Shown here piece after piece: positions 8,735 through 17,274 of a stretch of DNA of 64,000 nt. The number at the start of each line of letters is the position of its first letter. Positions within the stretch are counted from its first letter, which is position 1. Position numbers and translations under genes: made by a program. Location: positions 1,472,062 through 1,536,061 of the forward strand of contig NZ_OCVX01000003.1 in assembly GCF_900232995.1 (NCBI RefSeq), read 5' to 3'. A model generated the notes under the pieces. It saw only the letters and a list, made by a program, of their open reading frames with translations. It did not search any database and had not been told where the DNA came from. This DNA is from Mycobacterium simulans. GTDB lineage: Bacteria > Actinomycetota > Actinomycetes > Mycobacteriales > Mycobacteriaceae.

Positions 8735-9412
8735 CTACGGACCGACTTCACCCACCGGCGTACGCAGGGCCCCGCGGACCGCATCCACCAAGCGCTCGGG
8801 ACCGAAAGGGGCACCCCAGGTCGGGCCCGCGGAACGTTCGCGGCGAAGGCGGTCGATGATGCTTAATCCGTCCGGCTCGATCTGGAGGAGGCGCGCACGA
8901 ACCGCTTCAGGTGTCGACTGAGGCGTCTCAGATTCGACACGCCGAATGAGTGCCGAAAACGCACGCAGACGGCGCGCGTTCGATTCGTTTAGTCGCCCGC
9001 CGTTAGCCCACATGTGCACAGCACGACGCGATACGCCAAAGACCTTGCCCAACTGGTCCCAGGTGAGCCCAGAGCGCTCCTTGATCCATGCGATCTCTTC
9101 ACGGTCGCTTCTGGGCTCAGGCTTCCCGACCTCGCCTGAACCGACAGCCGTGGGCGTCGGCGCAATCGGTGGTGCCAATTCGCCACGGTCAGCCCGCCCC
9201 ACCGCCACAAAAGACGCGATTGCGCCGTGCTGGGCTCCAATTGAGGTGGACGCCAGTCCGCCGAGCATGGCCGTACCCATCAAGACGAGCGACGCGCCGG
9301 CTTTCGTCGCATGCGGCCAGGGTTTGGACGACACAGTGCTGGTTCCGAACTCGCTGAACACGTACTCGGCGACCGGCTCGCGGCAATCGATAACGTTGTC
9401 TGTAAAGGTCAC
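8735..9412 (-). CDS. Helix-turn-helix protein with N-terminal hydrophobic segment
   Basis: A 225-residue protein with an XRE-like helix-turn-helix at about 106-150 (WDQLGKVFGVSRRAVHMWA), preceded by a Pro-rich linker. An N-terminal hydrophobic stretch lies at about 37-70 (AGASLVLMGTAMLGGLAST). If that stretch spans the membrane, this would be a membrane-tethered DNA-binding protein, which is unusual; it may simply be a buried helix. The start overlaps the stop of the TIGR04255 gene by 4 bp (ATGA), and the SQTCD-motif gene follows after 2 bp. This middle position and coupling suggest stoichiometric co-production. It may regulate its own operon through the inverted repeat upstream of the first gene. 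Confidence 0.82.
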   Translation of the reverse strand: MTFTDNVIDCREPVAEYVFSEFGTSTVSSKPWPHATKAGASLVLMGTAMLGGLASTSIGAQHGAIASFVAVGRADRGELAPPIAPTPTAVGSGEVGKPEPRSDREEIAWIKERSGLTWDQLGKVFGVSRRAVHMWANGGRLNESNARRLRAFSALIRRVESETPQSTPEAVRARLLQIEPDGLSIIDRLRRERSAGPTWGAPFGPERLVDAVRGALRTPVGEVGP

Positions 9413-10224
9413 TGGTTCCCTCCGAAGGTCGAGAGGAACTCATCTGTTACTGCCCAACGGAAGAACTGGTAGCCCCGAAGCGCCAATGCGCGAACATCTT
9501 CGTAGAGGTTCTCGCCATTCTGAGAACCGGGTGCGAACTCTCGGAACGAATCCATATCGAGCATCCACGTCGGATAGCCGTAGGTCGGGCTTGAATTGTC
9601 GATGTTGGCGTCTGCTGGAAGTAGTCCCCAGCGCGCGCGAAATGAACCGCCGTCAGGGAACCCATACTGGGCTTCGCTGAGGGCTGAGACGAGTGCTGCC
9701 TCGTTTGAATCCTGGGCCATCGAGATGCCCAGCATCTCTGCTCGCAGGAACGTCGGGAGACGTTTTAGGTGGTCGCGGTCAGTCAGCTGGTTGATGTATC
9801 GAACTCCGAGTCTTGCAACGTACGGCACAGGGACTTGCCGGTTCAGAGCTGCCCAGGCGTCAGCGAGTCGCTGCGCAAAGTCCCTGCGGCGAACGTAGTT
9901 TGTGGTGTCGATGCTGAGGAAGGTCCCGCTGAAACTGATCTGCCACGCACGGTCGCCGCTCGTCAGCCGCCAAAGCCGCGAAGCGCTGCGATTCTCGTTG
10001 ACGCCATCTGCAGTGATGATCATGGCGACCTCGTGACCGACCTCCATTAGTGGGTATTGGTCAGCGAGAGCCTTGGCAACACCCGAAGCCACCGCGTCTT
10101 CGTTGATCGTGAATTGCGTGAGGTGCGGAAATTTGACCTGCGCTATGGCACGAACGAGCGGAGCAGAGGGCAGCGGAATGTTCCCTGGCTCTTCGACGAC
10201 GAAAGGGTGGGTAATTGTCGTCAT
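9409..10224 (-). CDS. TIGR04255 family protein
   Basis: A 271-residue cytosolic protein matching the TIGR04255 pattern: N-terminal PLPSAPLVRAIAQVKFP, a central strand WQISFSGTFLSIDTTNY and the diagnostic RLGVRYINQLTDRD at about 135-148. The biochemical function of the family is unknown; members often lie in variable or defence-rich loci (general knowledge). It is the first gene of the leftward cassette, overlapping the HTH gene by 4 bp. A 14-bp inverted repeat lies 19 bp upstream of its ATG. Lower GC than the flanks supports horizontal acquisition. Confidence 0.88.
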   Translation of the reverse strand: MTTITHPFVVEEPGNIPLPSAPLVRAIAQVKFPHLTQFTINEDAVASGVAKALADQYPLMEVGHEVAMIITADGVNENRSASRLWRLTSGDRAWQISFSGTFLSIDTTNYVRRRDFAQRLADAWAALNRQVPVPYVARLGVRYINQLTDRDHLKRLPTFLRAEMLGISMAQDSNEAALVSALSEAQYGFPDGGSFRARWGLLPADANIDNSSPTYGYPTWMLDMDSFREFAPGSQNGENLYEDVRALALRGYQFFRWAVTDEFLSTFGGNQ

Positions 10225-10242
10225 GCTTCACACTCTACTTCA

Positions 10243-10256
10243 CAGTGCTGACACTG
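10243..10256 (-). promoter_or_regulatory. Inverted repeat upstream of the TIGR04255 cassette, possible operator
   Basis: CAGTG (10243-10247), CTGA, CACTG (10252-10256): a perfect 5-bp-arm inverted repeat about 20 bp upstream of the first gene's start codon. Read on the minus strand, a GTGAAG direct repeat lies between it and the start. The position suits autoregulation by the cassette's HTH protein, which is inference. The arms are short and could be chance. Confidence 0.35.
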
Positions 10257-10355
10257 CATTAAGAATGAAAAGGCGGCGGCTAACTGGCTATCGTATCGAC
10301 GGCGGGTTCGTCACAGCGCGGTGATTCCTTGGGACGTAAGTATGTCGCCCGCTGT

Positions 10356-13300
10356 TCAGCGCTGCACCAGCTCCATGATCTGTGGTAGCGCCTCACGGGC
10401 CGCGATCCGGCCCGCTTCGCGGGCACGGTCAATCTGGTGGTACTCCATAAGGCCGACACCGATTGGGTTGGGTTTGATCACGAGGTCGGCCTGTGCCAGC
10501 ACCGCTTCCGACGCCATCGCGCTGCTGATTGTCATGGTGCGCAGGAGGGTGTCGGTGAGGCCCGGCACCCGTGGTTTGCCGTGGCGTTTGCTGCTGGACG
10601 CGGGGCTTGGATTTCCGCCAGCGGCCACGTTCACCGCGATCAGCGGGCCGTCCTTCCCCACCAGCGTGGTGACCGGCACGTTGTCCAGCACGCCACCATC
10701 GACGTGCAGCGTGCCGTTGTAGGGCATTGGCGCGTACAAAAATGGCAGCCGCATCGAGCAGCCGACGACATCGGCGAGCAGGCCTCGGCGGTGCACGACG
10801 GGCTGTCGGGCCAGCAGGTCGACGCTGACACAGCGGAAGTGCTTGGGCAGTTCCTCCACCAGTTGGTCTCCGAAGATCGTGCGCAAGGAGGCCCGGGTGC
10901 GTTTCCCGCGGATGAGTCCCTTGCTCGGCAGGGTGTAGTCGCCATGGCTCTTGCGCACGAAGTGCTCGTAGATTTGCGCATCCACACCGGCGGCGTCCTT
11001 ACCGCTGGCCGCCAGAGCAGCGATGATTGCCCCCATGCTGGTGCCGGCGAACCGGTCGACGGTGACCCCGGCGGCCTCCAGTTCCTCGAGCACGCCGAGG
11101 TGGGCACACGCCCGCGCGGCCCCACCGCCAAGGACCAGTCCGATAGAACGCCCCGCGACGCGCGCGGCGAGCACCCGCAGGTCGTCGGCAACCGTTCGGG
11201 GGCGGACAGCGTGAACTGACCGCGGCGTGACCAATTCCTCCCAGGCACGTCGGTGCTCCCGGCCGGCGGCTGGTCCTACCAGCACCAGGTCGGCCCCGGT
11301 CGCTCGGGCCGCCAGTGGTGCTGAACGCGGAGCTGGGTCGCTGGCGACTAGCACCACGCGATCGGCGACGCGCAAACACAAGTCCCGCCAGTGCGCATCA
11401 TCGACCGTCGCGTGTATTACCACCCGGTCGGCGGCCTGCTCGGCGCGTTCCAATCCATCGCGGTCTACTCGGCCGGGGGCAACTGCGCGTAGCCGGGTCG
11501 ACAGCGCCGCGCACAACTCGGTGGCCACCATCGCTACGGGCGCGGTGGCGTCGACACCGATGACCGCGACTACGGCCTCGGGCGTTGTCCGCTGGGAGGC
11601 CACCCGTGTCTGGTGCTGCCGGCTGGCCAGCACCCCCGCCAGTGCCGTGAGCACGCCGGCGTCGGCGATGTCGTCGAATTCCGCCTTGGTCAGTCGCAAT
11701 AGGGTCGAGTCGCGCACGGCCCGCACGGTCGCGGAGCGGGGCGCGTCGAGTAGCACCCCCAGTTCGCCGACCACCTGGCCGCGACCCAACTCGGCAACCA
11801 CTTCCTTCTCGCCGTTGCCGGCGAGGACTTGTAGGCGGCCGCGGCGCACCACGTAGAGCGCATCGGACACATCGCCCGCGTGGAACAAATACGAGCCCGC
11901 CTCCAGCTCAACCTGCTCGGCGTTCGGCCGGGCAACCCGCAGCGCGTCCAGCAGGTCGACACCGTGGGAAGTCTTGAGCATCGGGGTCACCTGCGCGGCC
12001 GATGAGGACATCCGTGCGGATTCCGGCGGCTGCGATTCCGTCGTATCGGCCGGCGGCGCGGGTTCGGGCGCAACCGCCGCTGTGCGGGCTGGGCGGATGC
12101 GACCCAGCAACACCGCCCCTATCGCAACCGCCACAAAGCAGATCGCGGCCATCGCCCAGCCGCGGCGAAACGCCTCTTCGGCTTCGCCCGGTGCCGGTGT
12201 GCCAACCAGGACAACCAGCAGCGCGACGCCGATCACGGCGCCCACCTGGCGGATGGCGCCGATCACCGCCGAAGCGGTGGCGTAGCTGCCGCCTGCGGCC
12301 AGCCCGGCCAGGGCGGCACTGCTGAGCAGCGGCAATGTCGCGCCCACGCCTATTCCTTGCAGTATCTGGCCGGGCAGCCACTCGCCCAGGAAGTTGGGAC
12401 TGGAACCGACACGCTCGAGGTACCACAACAGGCTGCCAGCCCAGATCAGCGCGCCGACGCCGACGATGACGCGGTAGCCGTGTCGGTCGGCGACGCGGCC
12501 AAGCAGGGCTGCGACGACGGCGGCGACAAATGCCGCGGGGGCGACCGCCAGGCCAGCCTCCAGCAGGGTGTAGCCCCACACGTACTTCAGGAACAGCACG
12601 TGTGTCAGTAGATAGGCATAGAAACCGGCGCTGGCGACGGCGGTCAGCCCGCTGCCGGCCACGAACGAGCGGATCCGCAACAGCGCGGGCTCTACCAGTG
12701 GTGCGGGGTGGTGTCGTGAGCTCATCGCAAATCCGACCATCGCGACCGCCGCGGCCACCAAGGACCCGCTCGCCGCCAGGCTGGCCCAACCCCAGTCCGG
12801 GCCCTTGATCAACCCGAGGGTCAGCAACCCCAGCGCGATGGCCAGCAGCGCCGCGCCACGCACGTCGGGCACGCGCCGGCGTCCGGAGGCTCGGCTCTCC
12901 ACCAGCGCTCGCCGAGCCGCCAGCACGGCCACAGCCCCCAGCGGTAGGTTCACCAGGAACACCCACCGCCAGCCCCATGCCTCAACGAGGGCACCACCGA
13001 TCGGCGGGCCGAGGCCTGCGGCGATGGCGCCCGCCGCGCCCCACAGGGTCACCCCATGCGCGCGCCGCTCGGCTGGGAAGGCCCCGACCACCAGCCCGAG
13101 GGGAGCCGGGACCAGAACCGCTGCGCTGATGCCCTGCAGCACCCGAAATGCGACCAGCTGCCCGACGCTGTCGGCGACCGCGCACAACCCGGACGCGACT
13201 GTGAACAACACCACGCCATAGATGAAGACCCGCTTGCGCCCTAGCAAGTCGGCGAGCCGGCCCGCGGCCACCAGGAACGCCGCGAAGACGATGTTGTAAG

Positions 13301-13559
13301 CGTTGAGCACCCACGACAGGTCGCTGATGCCGCTATGGAAGTACCGCTGGATGTCGGGAAACGCGACGTTGACGATCGTGGAGTCGAGGAAAGCGAGGAA
13401 GGCGCCGAAACCCGATACCAGCAGCACCGACGCCGGGGAGGGCTGTCGGCGTCGAGTCAGCGGGGTGGCCGGGCGGCCAAGGCCCCGTCTGCCGGGTCGG
13501 ACGGGCCCGGTGTCGATAACGGGCACTGCATTGTTGGCGGCGACGGTGTCAGCGGTCAT
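10356..13559 (-). CDS. MFS transporter - cyclic-nucleotide-binding domain - patatin-like phospholipase fusion
   Basis: A 1067-residue fusion. The N-terminal ~500 residues form a 12-14-helix major facilitator (drug:H+ antiporter type; FLDSTIVNVAFPDIQ and GRLADLLGRKRVF). A cNMP-binding domain follows (GSYLFHAGDVSDALYVV ... GQVVGELGVLL). The C-terminal patatin/NTE-type lipase has the oxyanion loop GGGAARACAHLG, nucleophile Ser841 in GTSMG and dyad Asp954 in DGG. This resembles neuropathy-target-esterase architecture attached to a transporter. Start ATG 13559 has GGAG upstream and overlaps the stop of the upstream oxidoreductase by 4 bp (ATGA), so the two are co-translated. It is the Rv3728 counterpart. 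It probably couples cyclic-nucleotide sensing to lipid hydrolysis at the membrane; the transported substrate is unknown. Confidence 0.92.
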   Translation of the reverse strand: MTADTVAANNAVPVIDTGPVRPGRRGLGRPATPLTRRRQPSPASVLLVSGFGAFLAFLDSTIVNVAFPDIQRYFHSGISDLSWVLNAYNIVFAAFLVAAGRLADLLGRKRVFIYGVVLFTVASGLCAVADSVGQLVAFRVLQGISAAVLVPAPLGLVVGAFPAERRAHGVTLWGAAGAIAAGLGPPIGGALVEAWGWRWVFLVNLPLGAVAVLAARRALVESRASGRRRVPDVRGAALLAIALGLLTLGLIKGPDWGWASLAASGSLVAAAVAMVGFAMSSRHHPAPLVEPALLRIRSFVAGSGLTAVASAGFYAYLLTHVLFLKYVWGYTLLEAGLAVAPAAFVAAVVAALLGRVADRHGYRVIVGVGALIWAGSLLWYLERVGSSPNFLGEWLPGQILQGIGVGATLPLLSSAALAGLAAGGSYATASAVIGAIRQVGAVIGVALLVVLVGTPAPGEAEEAFRRGWAMAAICFVAVAIGAVLLGRIRPARTAAVAPEPAPPADTTESQPPESARMSSSAAQVTPMLKTSHGVDLLDALRVARPNAEQVELEAGSYLFHAGDVSDALYVVRRGRLQVLAGNGEKEVVAELGRGQVVGELGVLLDAPRSATVRAVRDSTLLRLTKAEFDDIADAGVLTALAGVLASRQHQTRVASQRTTPEAVVAVIGVDATAPVAMVATELCAALSTRLRAVAPGRVDRDGLERAEQAADRVVIHATVDDAHWRDLCLRVADRVVLVASDPAPRSAPLAARATGADLVLVGPAAGREHRRAWEELVTPRSVHAVRPRTVADDLRVLAARVAGRSIGLVLGGGAARACAHLGVLEELEAAGVTVDRFAGTSMGAIIAALAASGKDAAGVDAQIYEHFVRKSHGDYTLPSKGLIRGKRTRASLRTIFGDQLVEELPKHFRCVSVDLLARQPVVHRRGLLADVVGCSMRLPFLYAPMPYNGTLHVDGGVLDNVPVTTLVGKDGPLIAVNVAAGGNPSPASSSKRHGKPRVPGLTDTLLRTMTISSAMASEAVLAQADLVIKPNPIGVGLMEYHQIDRAREAGRIAAREALPQIMELVQR

Positions 13560-15376
13560 GGTGAGCTCCAGGTTCTGCGAGGGTTGGTGCTGGTCAGGGG
13601 AATGGCTCTGGTCGGTGTTGTCGATTGGTCGGGCGGCCGGCGGCGGTGCCAAAACCATCGATCCACGCGCCGGAGAATCGCGAAGGGGGCGGGATCGCGG
13701 AAGTCGATCCGCAGATGAGGTGGGACGTGGGGAGCAACCACGCTCATGATCTGGTGGGCGGCCAGGTAACCGGAGCTTGCTGCCTTCTCCATGGTGGGAA
13801 CAAACAAAGTCAAGTCAGGCGAATAGATGGCTTCACCGGCCAGGAAGAGGTTGGGCACTTCCGTGCATATGCCCGGAGATCGGTTGCGAGCGCCCGGCAT
13901 CAATATGTTGAGCGGCGAGAAATTCACCATGCGATTCCCGGCCGTTGGCTCCGAGACAAGATGCGGCGGCAGTTCGTCCGCCTGCGTTTGGTAGTCGGCC
14001 TCGCCCAGGAACTTCAGTTCCTGATCAATCTGCCACCCCAGGACGGGCGACCGATCGAGGCCGCACTGCGCCAGGCACTCGGTCAAGATCTCCTCTGGAG
14101 TACATTCGCTCAACGGCCGATGGAAAATCGGACCGGGCTTGTCCACATCACTCCAGGTGATCGACAGAACGTATTTGGTTCCGTCGGGCAGACAGACGTT
14201 TCTCCAGAAGCCTTCGCCCTGGAGAACGGAGACTAGAGACCACTCGCTTTCCACGTGCGCAGCGACCGCTCCGGGGCGGATGAATGTTGGCCACGACGCG
14301 GGAACGTCGCGCAGAAAACACTGGATTCCGTTTGATGCCTCGAGCGCAATGGCATGCACCTCAGTGAGCTGAGGAAGATACTGTTTGACGTGATCTGATT
14401 TGGCCATCTCGCGCAGCGTCAGATAGGGCACGGCGAGGATGGCATAGTCGCAAGCGAACCTGCGGCCATCGGCCGATATCAGTGCGGTGACGCGGCCATC
14501 CGCGAACTCGAGATCGCCGACGCGCGTGTCGAATTGGATGTCGACGCCGAGATTTCGGAGGTGATGAACCCAGGGATCGATCATGCGCTCGCTCGTCGGC
14601 CCATCCATCATCATGATTGAGGGCAACTTTGTGTCGTTGAGGGCCGGCGGGCACGTGCTTTTCAGGCGAAACAGCCCTTTGAGAACGATAGGAGCAATCG
14701 CTGCCGCCTCCGCGCTCGGGCGCGCTGCGACGTAAATGCGCGGCAAGGCCGCAAAGAATTCCTGCGCCTGGGAAGACTTGCGGCTTAGCTGTAGATAGTC
14801 CCCATACGAGATATCGCTCAGTTCCGCGAAGAGTCGCTCCCTGCACATCCACAACAGGCGCAGATGCGCGTAGAGATAGTGGATGACCTCGGTGGGCGCC
14901 AGTCCTCTTTGGGCCAGACCGACAATCACCATTGGGCTCCGCAATGCGATCCGGCCAAGTTGCCGGAGCGGTTCGACCACCTTGTCAACGAGCTGTGCGA
15001 AGGTCGGCCGCCGGCGTCGCAAAAGAACGGGCGCAGTCATTCGGCCAATCACGCCGCGCTTGGTAGTCGAGACGAGACTTACGCCGACCAGATTGTCGAG
15101 CGCCGTCATGCCATTCTTGGTGGGTATGCGCGCGAACAGCGTGAGCAGGGTCTGGTACGAATCCGTGTAAACCCGCAAACTGTGCTCGGTCGGGTGACCA
15201 TCCGGGAGGCGAAAGCTCTTGGCCTTGCCCCCGGCTTCGGGTGCGGCTTCGCACAACGTGACCCGCATTCCGGCCTCGGCCAGGAGCATGGCGGCAGCCA
15301 TCCCCGCGATTCCGGCACCGGCAATGACGACATGTGTTTCGGCAGGCATCGGTGGTTTCATCCCGTCTTCTGACAC
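13556..15376 (-). CDS. FAD-dependent oxidoreductase, phytoene desaturase / HpnE-like
   Basis: A 606-residue flavoprotein with an N-terminal FAD-binding dinucleotide fold (VVIAGAGIAGMAAAMLLAEAG followed by the acidic residue of CEAAPEAGGKA) and a C-terminal flavin motif near PNLFLAGEAIYSPDLT. It resembles phytoene desaturase and hydroxysqualene dehydroxylase-type enzymes that act on isoprenoid substrates. The substrate here is unknown, as no phytoene or squalene synthase is nearby. Start is the GTG at 15376; ATG 15361 (MKPPMPAET) is an alternative of similar merit. The stop overlaps the start of the MFS-patatin gene, forming a two-gene operon. It is the Rv3727 counterpart. Confidence 0.87.
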   Translation of the reverse strand: MSEDGMKPPMPAETHVVIAGAGIAGMAAAMLLAEAGMRVTLCEAAPEAGGKAKSFRLPDGHPTEHSLRVYTDSYQTLLTLFARIPTKNGMTALDNLVGVSLVSTTKRGVIGRMTAPVLLRRRRPTFAQLVDKVVEPLRQLGRIALRSPMVIVGLAQRGLAPTEVIHYLYAHLRLLWMCRERLFAELSDISYGDYLQLSRKSSQAQEFFAALPRIYVAARPSAEAAAIAPIVLKGLFRLKSTCPPALNDTKLPSIMMMDGPTSERMIDPWVHHLRNLGVDIQFDTRVGDLEFADGRVTALISADGRRFACDYAILAVPYLTLREMAKSDHVKQYLPQLTEVHAIALEASNGIQCFLRDVPASWPTFIRPGAVAAHVESEWSLVSVLQGEGFWRNVCLPDGTKYVLSITWSDVDKPGPIFHRPLSECTPEEILTECLAQCGLDRSPVLGWQIDQELKFLGEADYQTQADELPPHLVSEPTAGNRMVNFSPLNILMPGARNRSPGICTEVPNLFLAGEAIYSPDLTLFVPTMEKAASSGYLAAHQIMSVVAPHVPPHLRIDFRDPAPFAILRRVDRWFWHRRRPPDQSTTPTRAIPLTSTNPRRTWSSP

Positions 15377-15408
15377 GGTTGTCGTGGCTCCAATTTCTCT
15401 GGGGGCTA

Positions 15409-15438
15409 ACTAGTGCGAATCGGGGATGCGACTAGTCG
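15409..15438 (-). promoter_or_regulatory. Two ACTAGT-centred palindromes upstream of the oxidoreductase operon
   Basis: ACTAGT occurs at 15409-15414 and again at 15431-15436, the second inside a perfect 10-bp palindrome CGACTAGTCG (15429-15438). Centres are 22 bp apart, about two helical turns. They lie 33-62 bp upstream of the GTG start of the oxidoreductase-patatin operon, a suitable place for a dimeric regulator. No adjacent regulator gene is seen, so the binding protein is unknown. Confidence 0.4.
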
Positions 15439-15544
15439 AATCAACCTGTGCGGCGGCAGGTTCGTGAGTTCGACGGTGGACTCGCGGTGTAGGAGGTTCC
15501 CTGGTTCCAGGCGACCGCTCGGAGCGTCCGCCGGCTTCCCAGAG

Positions 15545-15580
15545 CTACCAGCACAAAGTGTCTACCAGCACGATGTGCTG
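15545..15580. repeat. Direct repeat CTACCAGCAC with an inverted repeat
   Basis: CTACCAGCAC occurs at 15545-15554 and 15562-15571. The second copy forms CAGCAC-GAT-GTGCTG (15566-15580), a perfect 6-bp-arm inverted repeat; the first copy is followed by an imperfect AAAGTGT. This may be a pair of operator half-sites in otherwise empty DNA. Confidence 0.35.
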
Positions 15581-16085
15581 CGCCTAGTCGTCCACTGGAT
15601 GAAATTCTGTCCTACTGTCGGTGGACAGGGCTTGTCCGACATGTGGTCTGCCGCGAATTGACTCCAATGCTGTGTGGTTGTCACGCGAGACAGCAAGGCC
15701 TCCAACGACTTTGCAAATCATCCGGCTACATGCTATACCCCCGTACGGAATGGCATGGGCATCGTTGCCAACCCCCATCCGGGCTTCGTGCCCGACGCGA
15801 TGAGGCACCCCCTGCAAACCCGAGCCGTACGACTTCTAGCTACTACCAACACATTCGGCATCGAACGAGCATTGGAAAAGCGGAAGTCTTCTGCAATCGA
15901 AGTGACAGCCTCGACCTTGGTCCCGGCGAGATCTGACATGCCCGCCGCTGGCAGCGTGCGTCGAGTTTTGTTCATGCCGAGCAGAATTGACGCACCTCGG
16001 CGATCGGATCCGGCAGCGTGTGGGCTCACGGCGTCATCCGTATAGTGTGGGGCGTTTCCACCTGCCGACGTGTCGACCTGTCACC

Positions 16086-16232
16086 ATGGAGTATGTGACC
16101 ACCGCGATCGTGGTGACGACGCTGGTACTTCTGGGAATCGGCATCGTGATCAATGAGCTTCTTCGGCTGAAGAAGTGGCTGAAGCGCTCGCCCCCGGCTG
16201 GAGGTGACGCGGAACCCCCTGAGGCGGATTAG
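16086..16232 (+). CDS. Small single-pass membrane protein (48 aa)
   Basis: Starting at ATG 16086, a 48-residue protein has one clear membrane helix (about residues 5-25, TTAIVVTTLVLLGIGIVINEL). A basic stretch (RLKKWLKR) follows, then an acidic, Pro-rich tail ending EPPEAD. Topology by positive-inside: C-terminus in the cytoplasm. The last four bases overlap the 3' end of the convergent SDR gene. The ribosome site is weak (cacc just before ATG). The organised helix-basic-acidic layout favours a real gene over chance; no function is known. Confidence 0.55.
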   Translation: MEYVTTAIVVTTLVLLGIGIVINELLRLKKWLKRSPPAGGDAEPPEAD

Positions 16233-17212
16233 CGGGTCGCGCGAACGGCCGCGACCGTATCGGCCACGGTGTCACGTGGATCCCGGTAGGCGATACCGAG
16301 TTCTTGCTCGCTCGGCGAATCGTCGGATTCCGGCATCTGCGTGTAGTACTGCATCCCCGCGGCGGTGAATGGATTCTCGAACGGAAGATACGGCCCCGCG
16401 AGATCCAACAAGCTGCCGGCCACCCGCAGCCATGTGTCGGGAATCGGAACGGCAACCATGGGAGTGTCTGCGATTTGTCTGAGCATGTTCGCAAGCTCGA
16501 CCACCGGAATCCGGTGTCCTCCCACCATGTAGCGACGTGGTCCCCGTCCGGGTTCCAACAGGGCGGCGTGCAGCGCGGCCACATCGCGGACGTCGATGAC
16601 CAACCACGCCGCATTCCGTCCGGGAATCGTGTGCATCTGCAGCGCGGCCTTGACGCCCTCGCCGGCTTCGCCGAATTGGTCGCCGACGGGCGGACCCAGG
16701 ACCATGCCGGGATAGGTGATGTTCACCGGTGCCCCAGCGTCCTGCAAACCGCGGGCATAAATTTCAACCTGCGCTTTGGATGTGCCGTACCCATCGGTTC
16801 CACCGACAACGGGCAAGTCCGCCGTCAGCGTCTCCAAGTCGGGATGAAAAAGCGCGGTGAAGCTTGATACATGCACGATCGGATCCAGGCCTAGTTGAAC
16901 GGCTTGACCCAGAACGTTTCGCGCACCCTTCATGTTCGTGGACAGCATTTGCTGAGCCTGGCGAGGATCGGTGGCGACCAGCGCAGCGCTGTGCACGACG
17001 GCGTCGCATCCGCTGAGCGCCTCGCGTACCGAGTCGCGGTCCTTGATATCCCCGACAACGAAATCCGAGACGTCGACGCCCAGGTTGGCGACAGACGTAG
17101 TGAGCCGTTTGGGATTTCGGACCAGGAACCGGACGGAGTGACCCGCGTCAGCAATTGCCTTGGCGGTCCAGCCTCCCACAAATCCTGTCCCGCCGGTTAC
17201 CAGAACACGCAT
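16229..17212 (-). CDS. NAD-dependent epimerase/dehydratase (extended SDR)
   Basis: A 327-residue extended short-chain dehydrogenase/reductase. It has the N-terminal nucleotide fold MRVLVTGGTGFVGGW, the catalytic YxxxK pair in YGTSKAQ, and a C-terminal substrate domain. It is closest in style to dihydroflavonol/cinnamoyl-CoA reductase or 3-beta-HSD-like enzymes; the substrate is unknown. Start ATG 17212 is chosen because the Rossmann strand begins at once; the 52-codon upstream extension has no conserved sequence. It corresponds to Rv3725 and lies 62 bp downstream of the cutinase gene on the same strand. Confidence 0.88.
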   Translation of the reverse strand: MRVLVTGGTGFVGGWTAKAIADAGHSVRFLVRNPKRLTTSVANLGVDVSDFVVGDIKDRDSVREALSGCDAVVHSAALVATDPRQAQQMLSTNMKGARNVLGQAVQLGLDPIVHVSSFTALFHPDLETLTADLPVVGGTDGYGTSKAQVEIYARGLQDAGAPVNITYPGMVLGPPVGDQFGEAGEGVKAALQMHTIPGRNAAWLVIDVRDVAALHAALLEPGRGPRRYMVGGHRIPVVELANMLRQIADTPMVAVPIPDTWLRVAGSLLDLAGPYLPFENPFTAAGMQYYTQMPESDDSPSEQELGIAYRDPRDTVADTVAAVRATR

Positions 17213-17274
17213 CCTGAGATTGTGCAACGGTGTACCACCCGACTGATTGTTGGGTGTGTCACACGGCTGGGAGG

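Larger units (their letters stand above)
15377..16085. other. Gene-poor stretch of about 0.7 kb
   Basis: I see no convincing gene. Several frames of 80-120 codons are open on both strands (for example 15674-16045 plus, 15733-16029 minus), but none shows family motifs, a good ribosome site or consistent codon bias. From memory, H37Rv has a zinc-type dehydrogenase (Rv3726) here; I see no remnant of it. The stretch does contain two ACTAGT palindromes near the oxidoreductase start and a pair of CAGCAC repeats, listed separately. Confidence 0.5.

Noticed and set aside
7731..10224. Prophage or IS element carrying the TIGR04255 cassette
   Set aside because: I see no integrase, transposase, terminal inverted repeats or duplicated target site at its edges.
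15674..16045. Plus-strand open frame of 123 codons in the gene-poor stretch
   Set aside because: No recognisable family, no ribosome site, and an equally long frame lies on the opposite strand; coding bias is weak.
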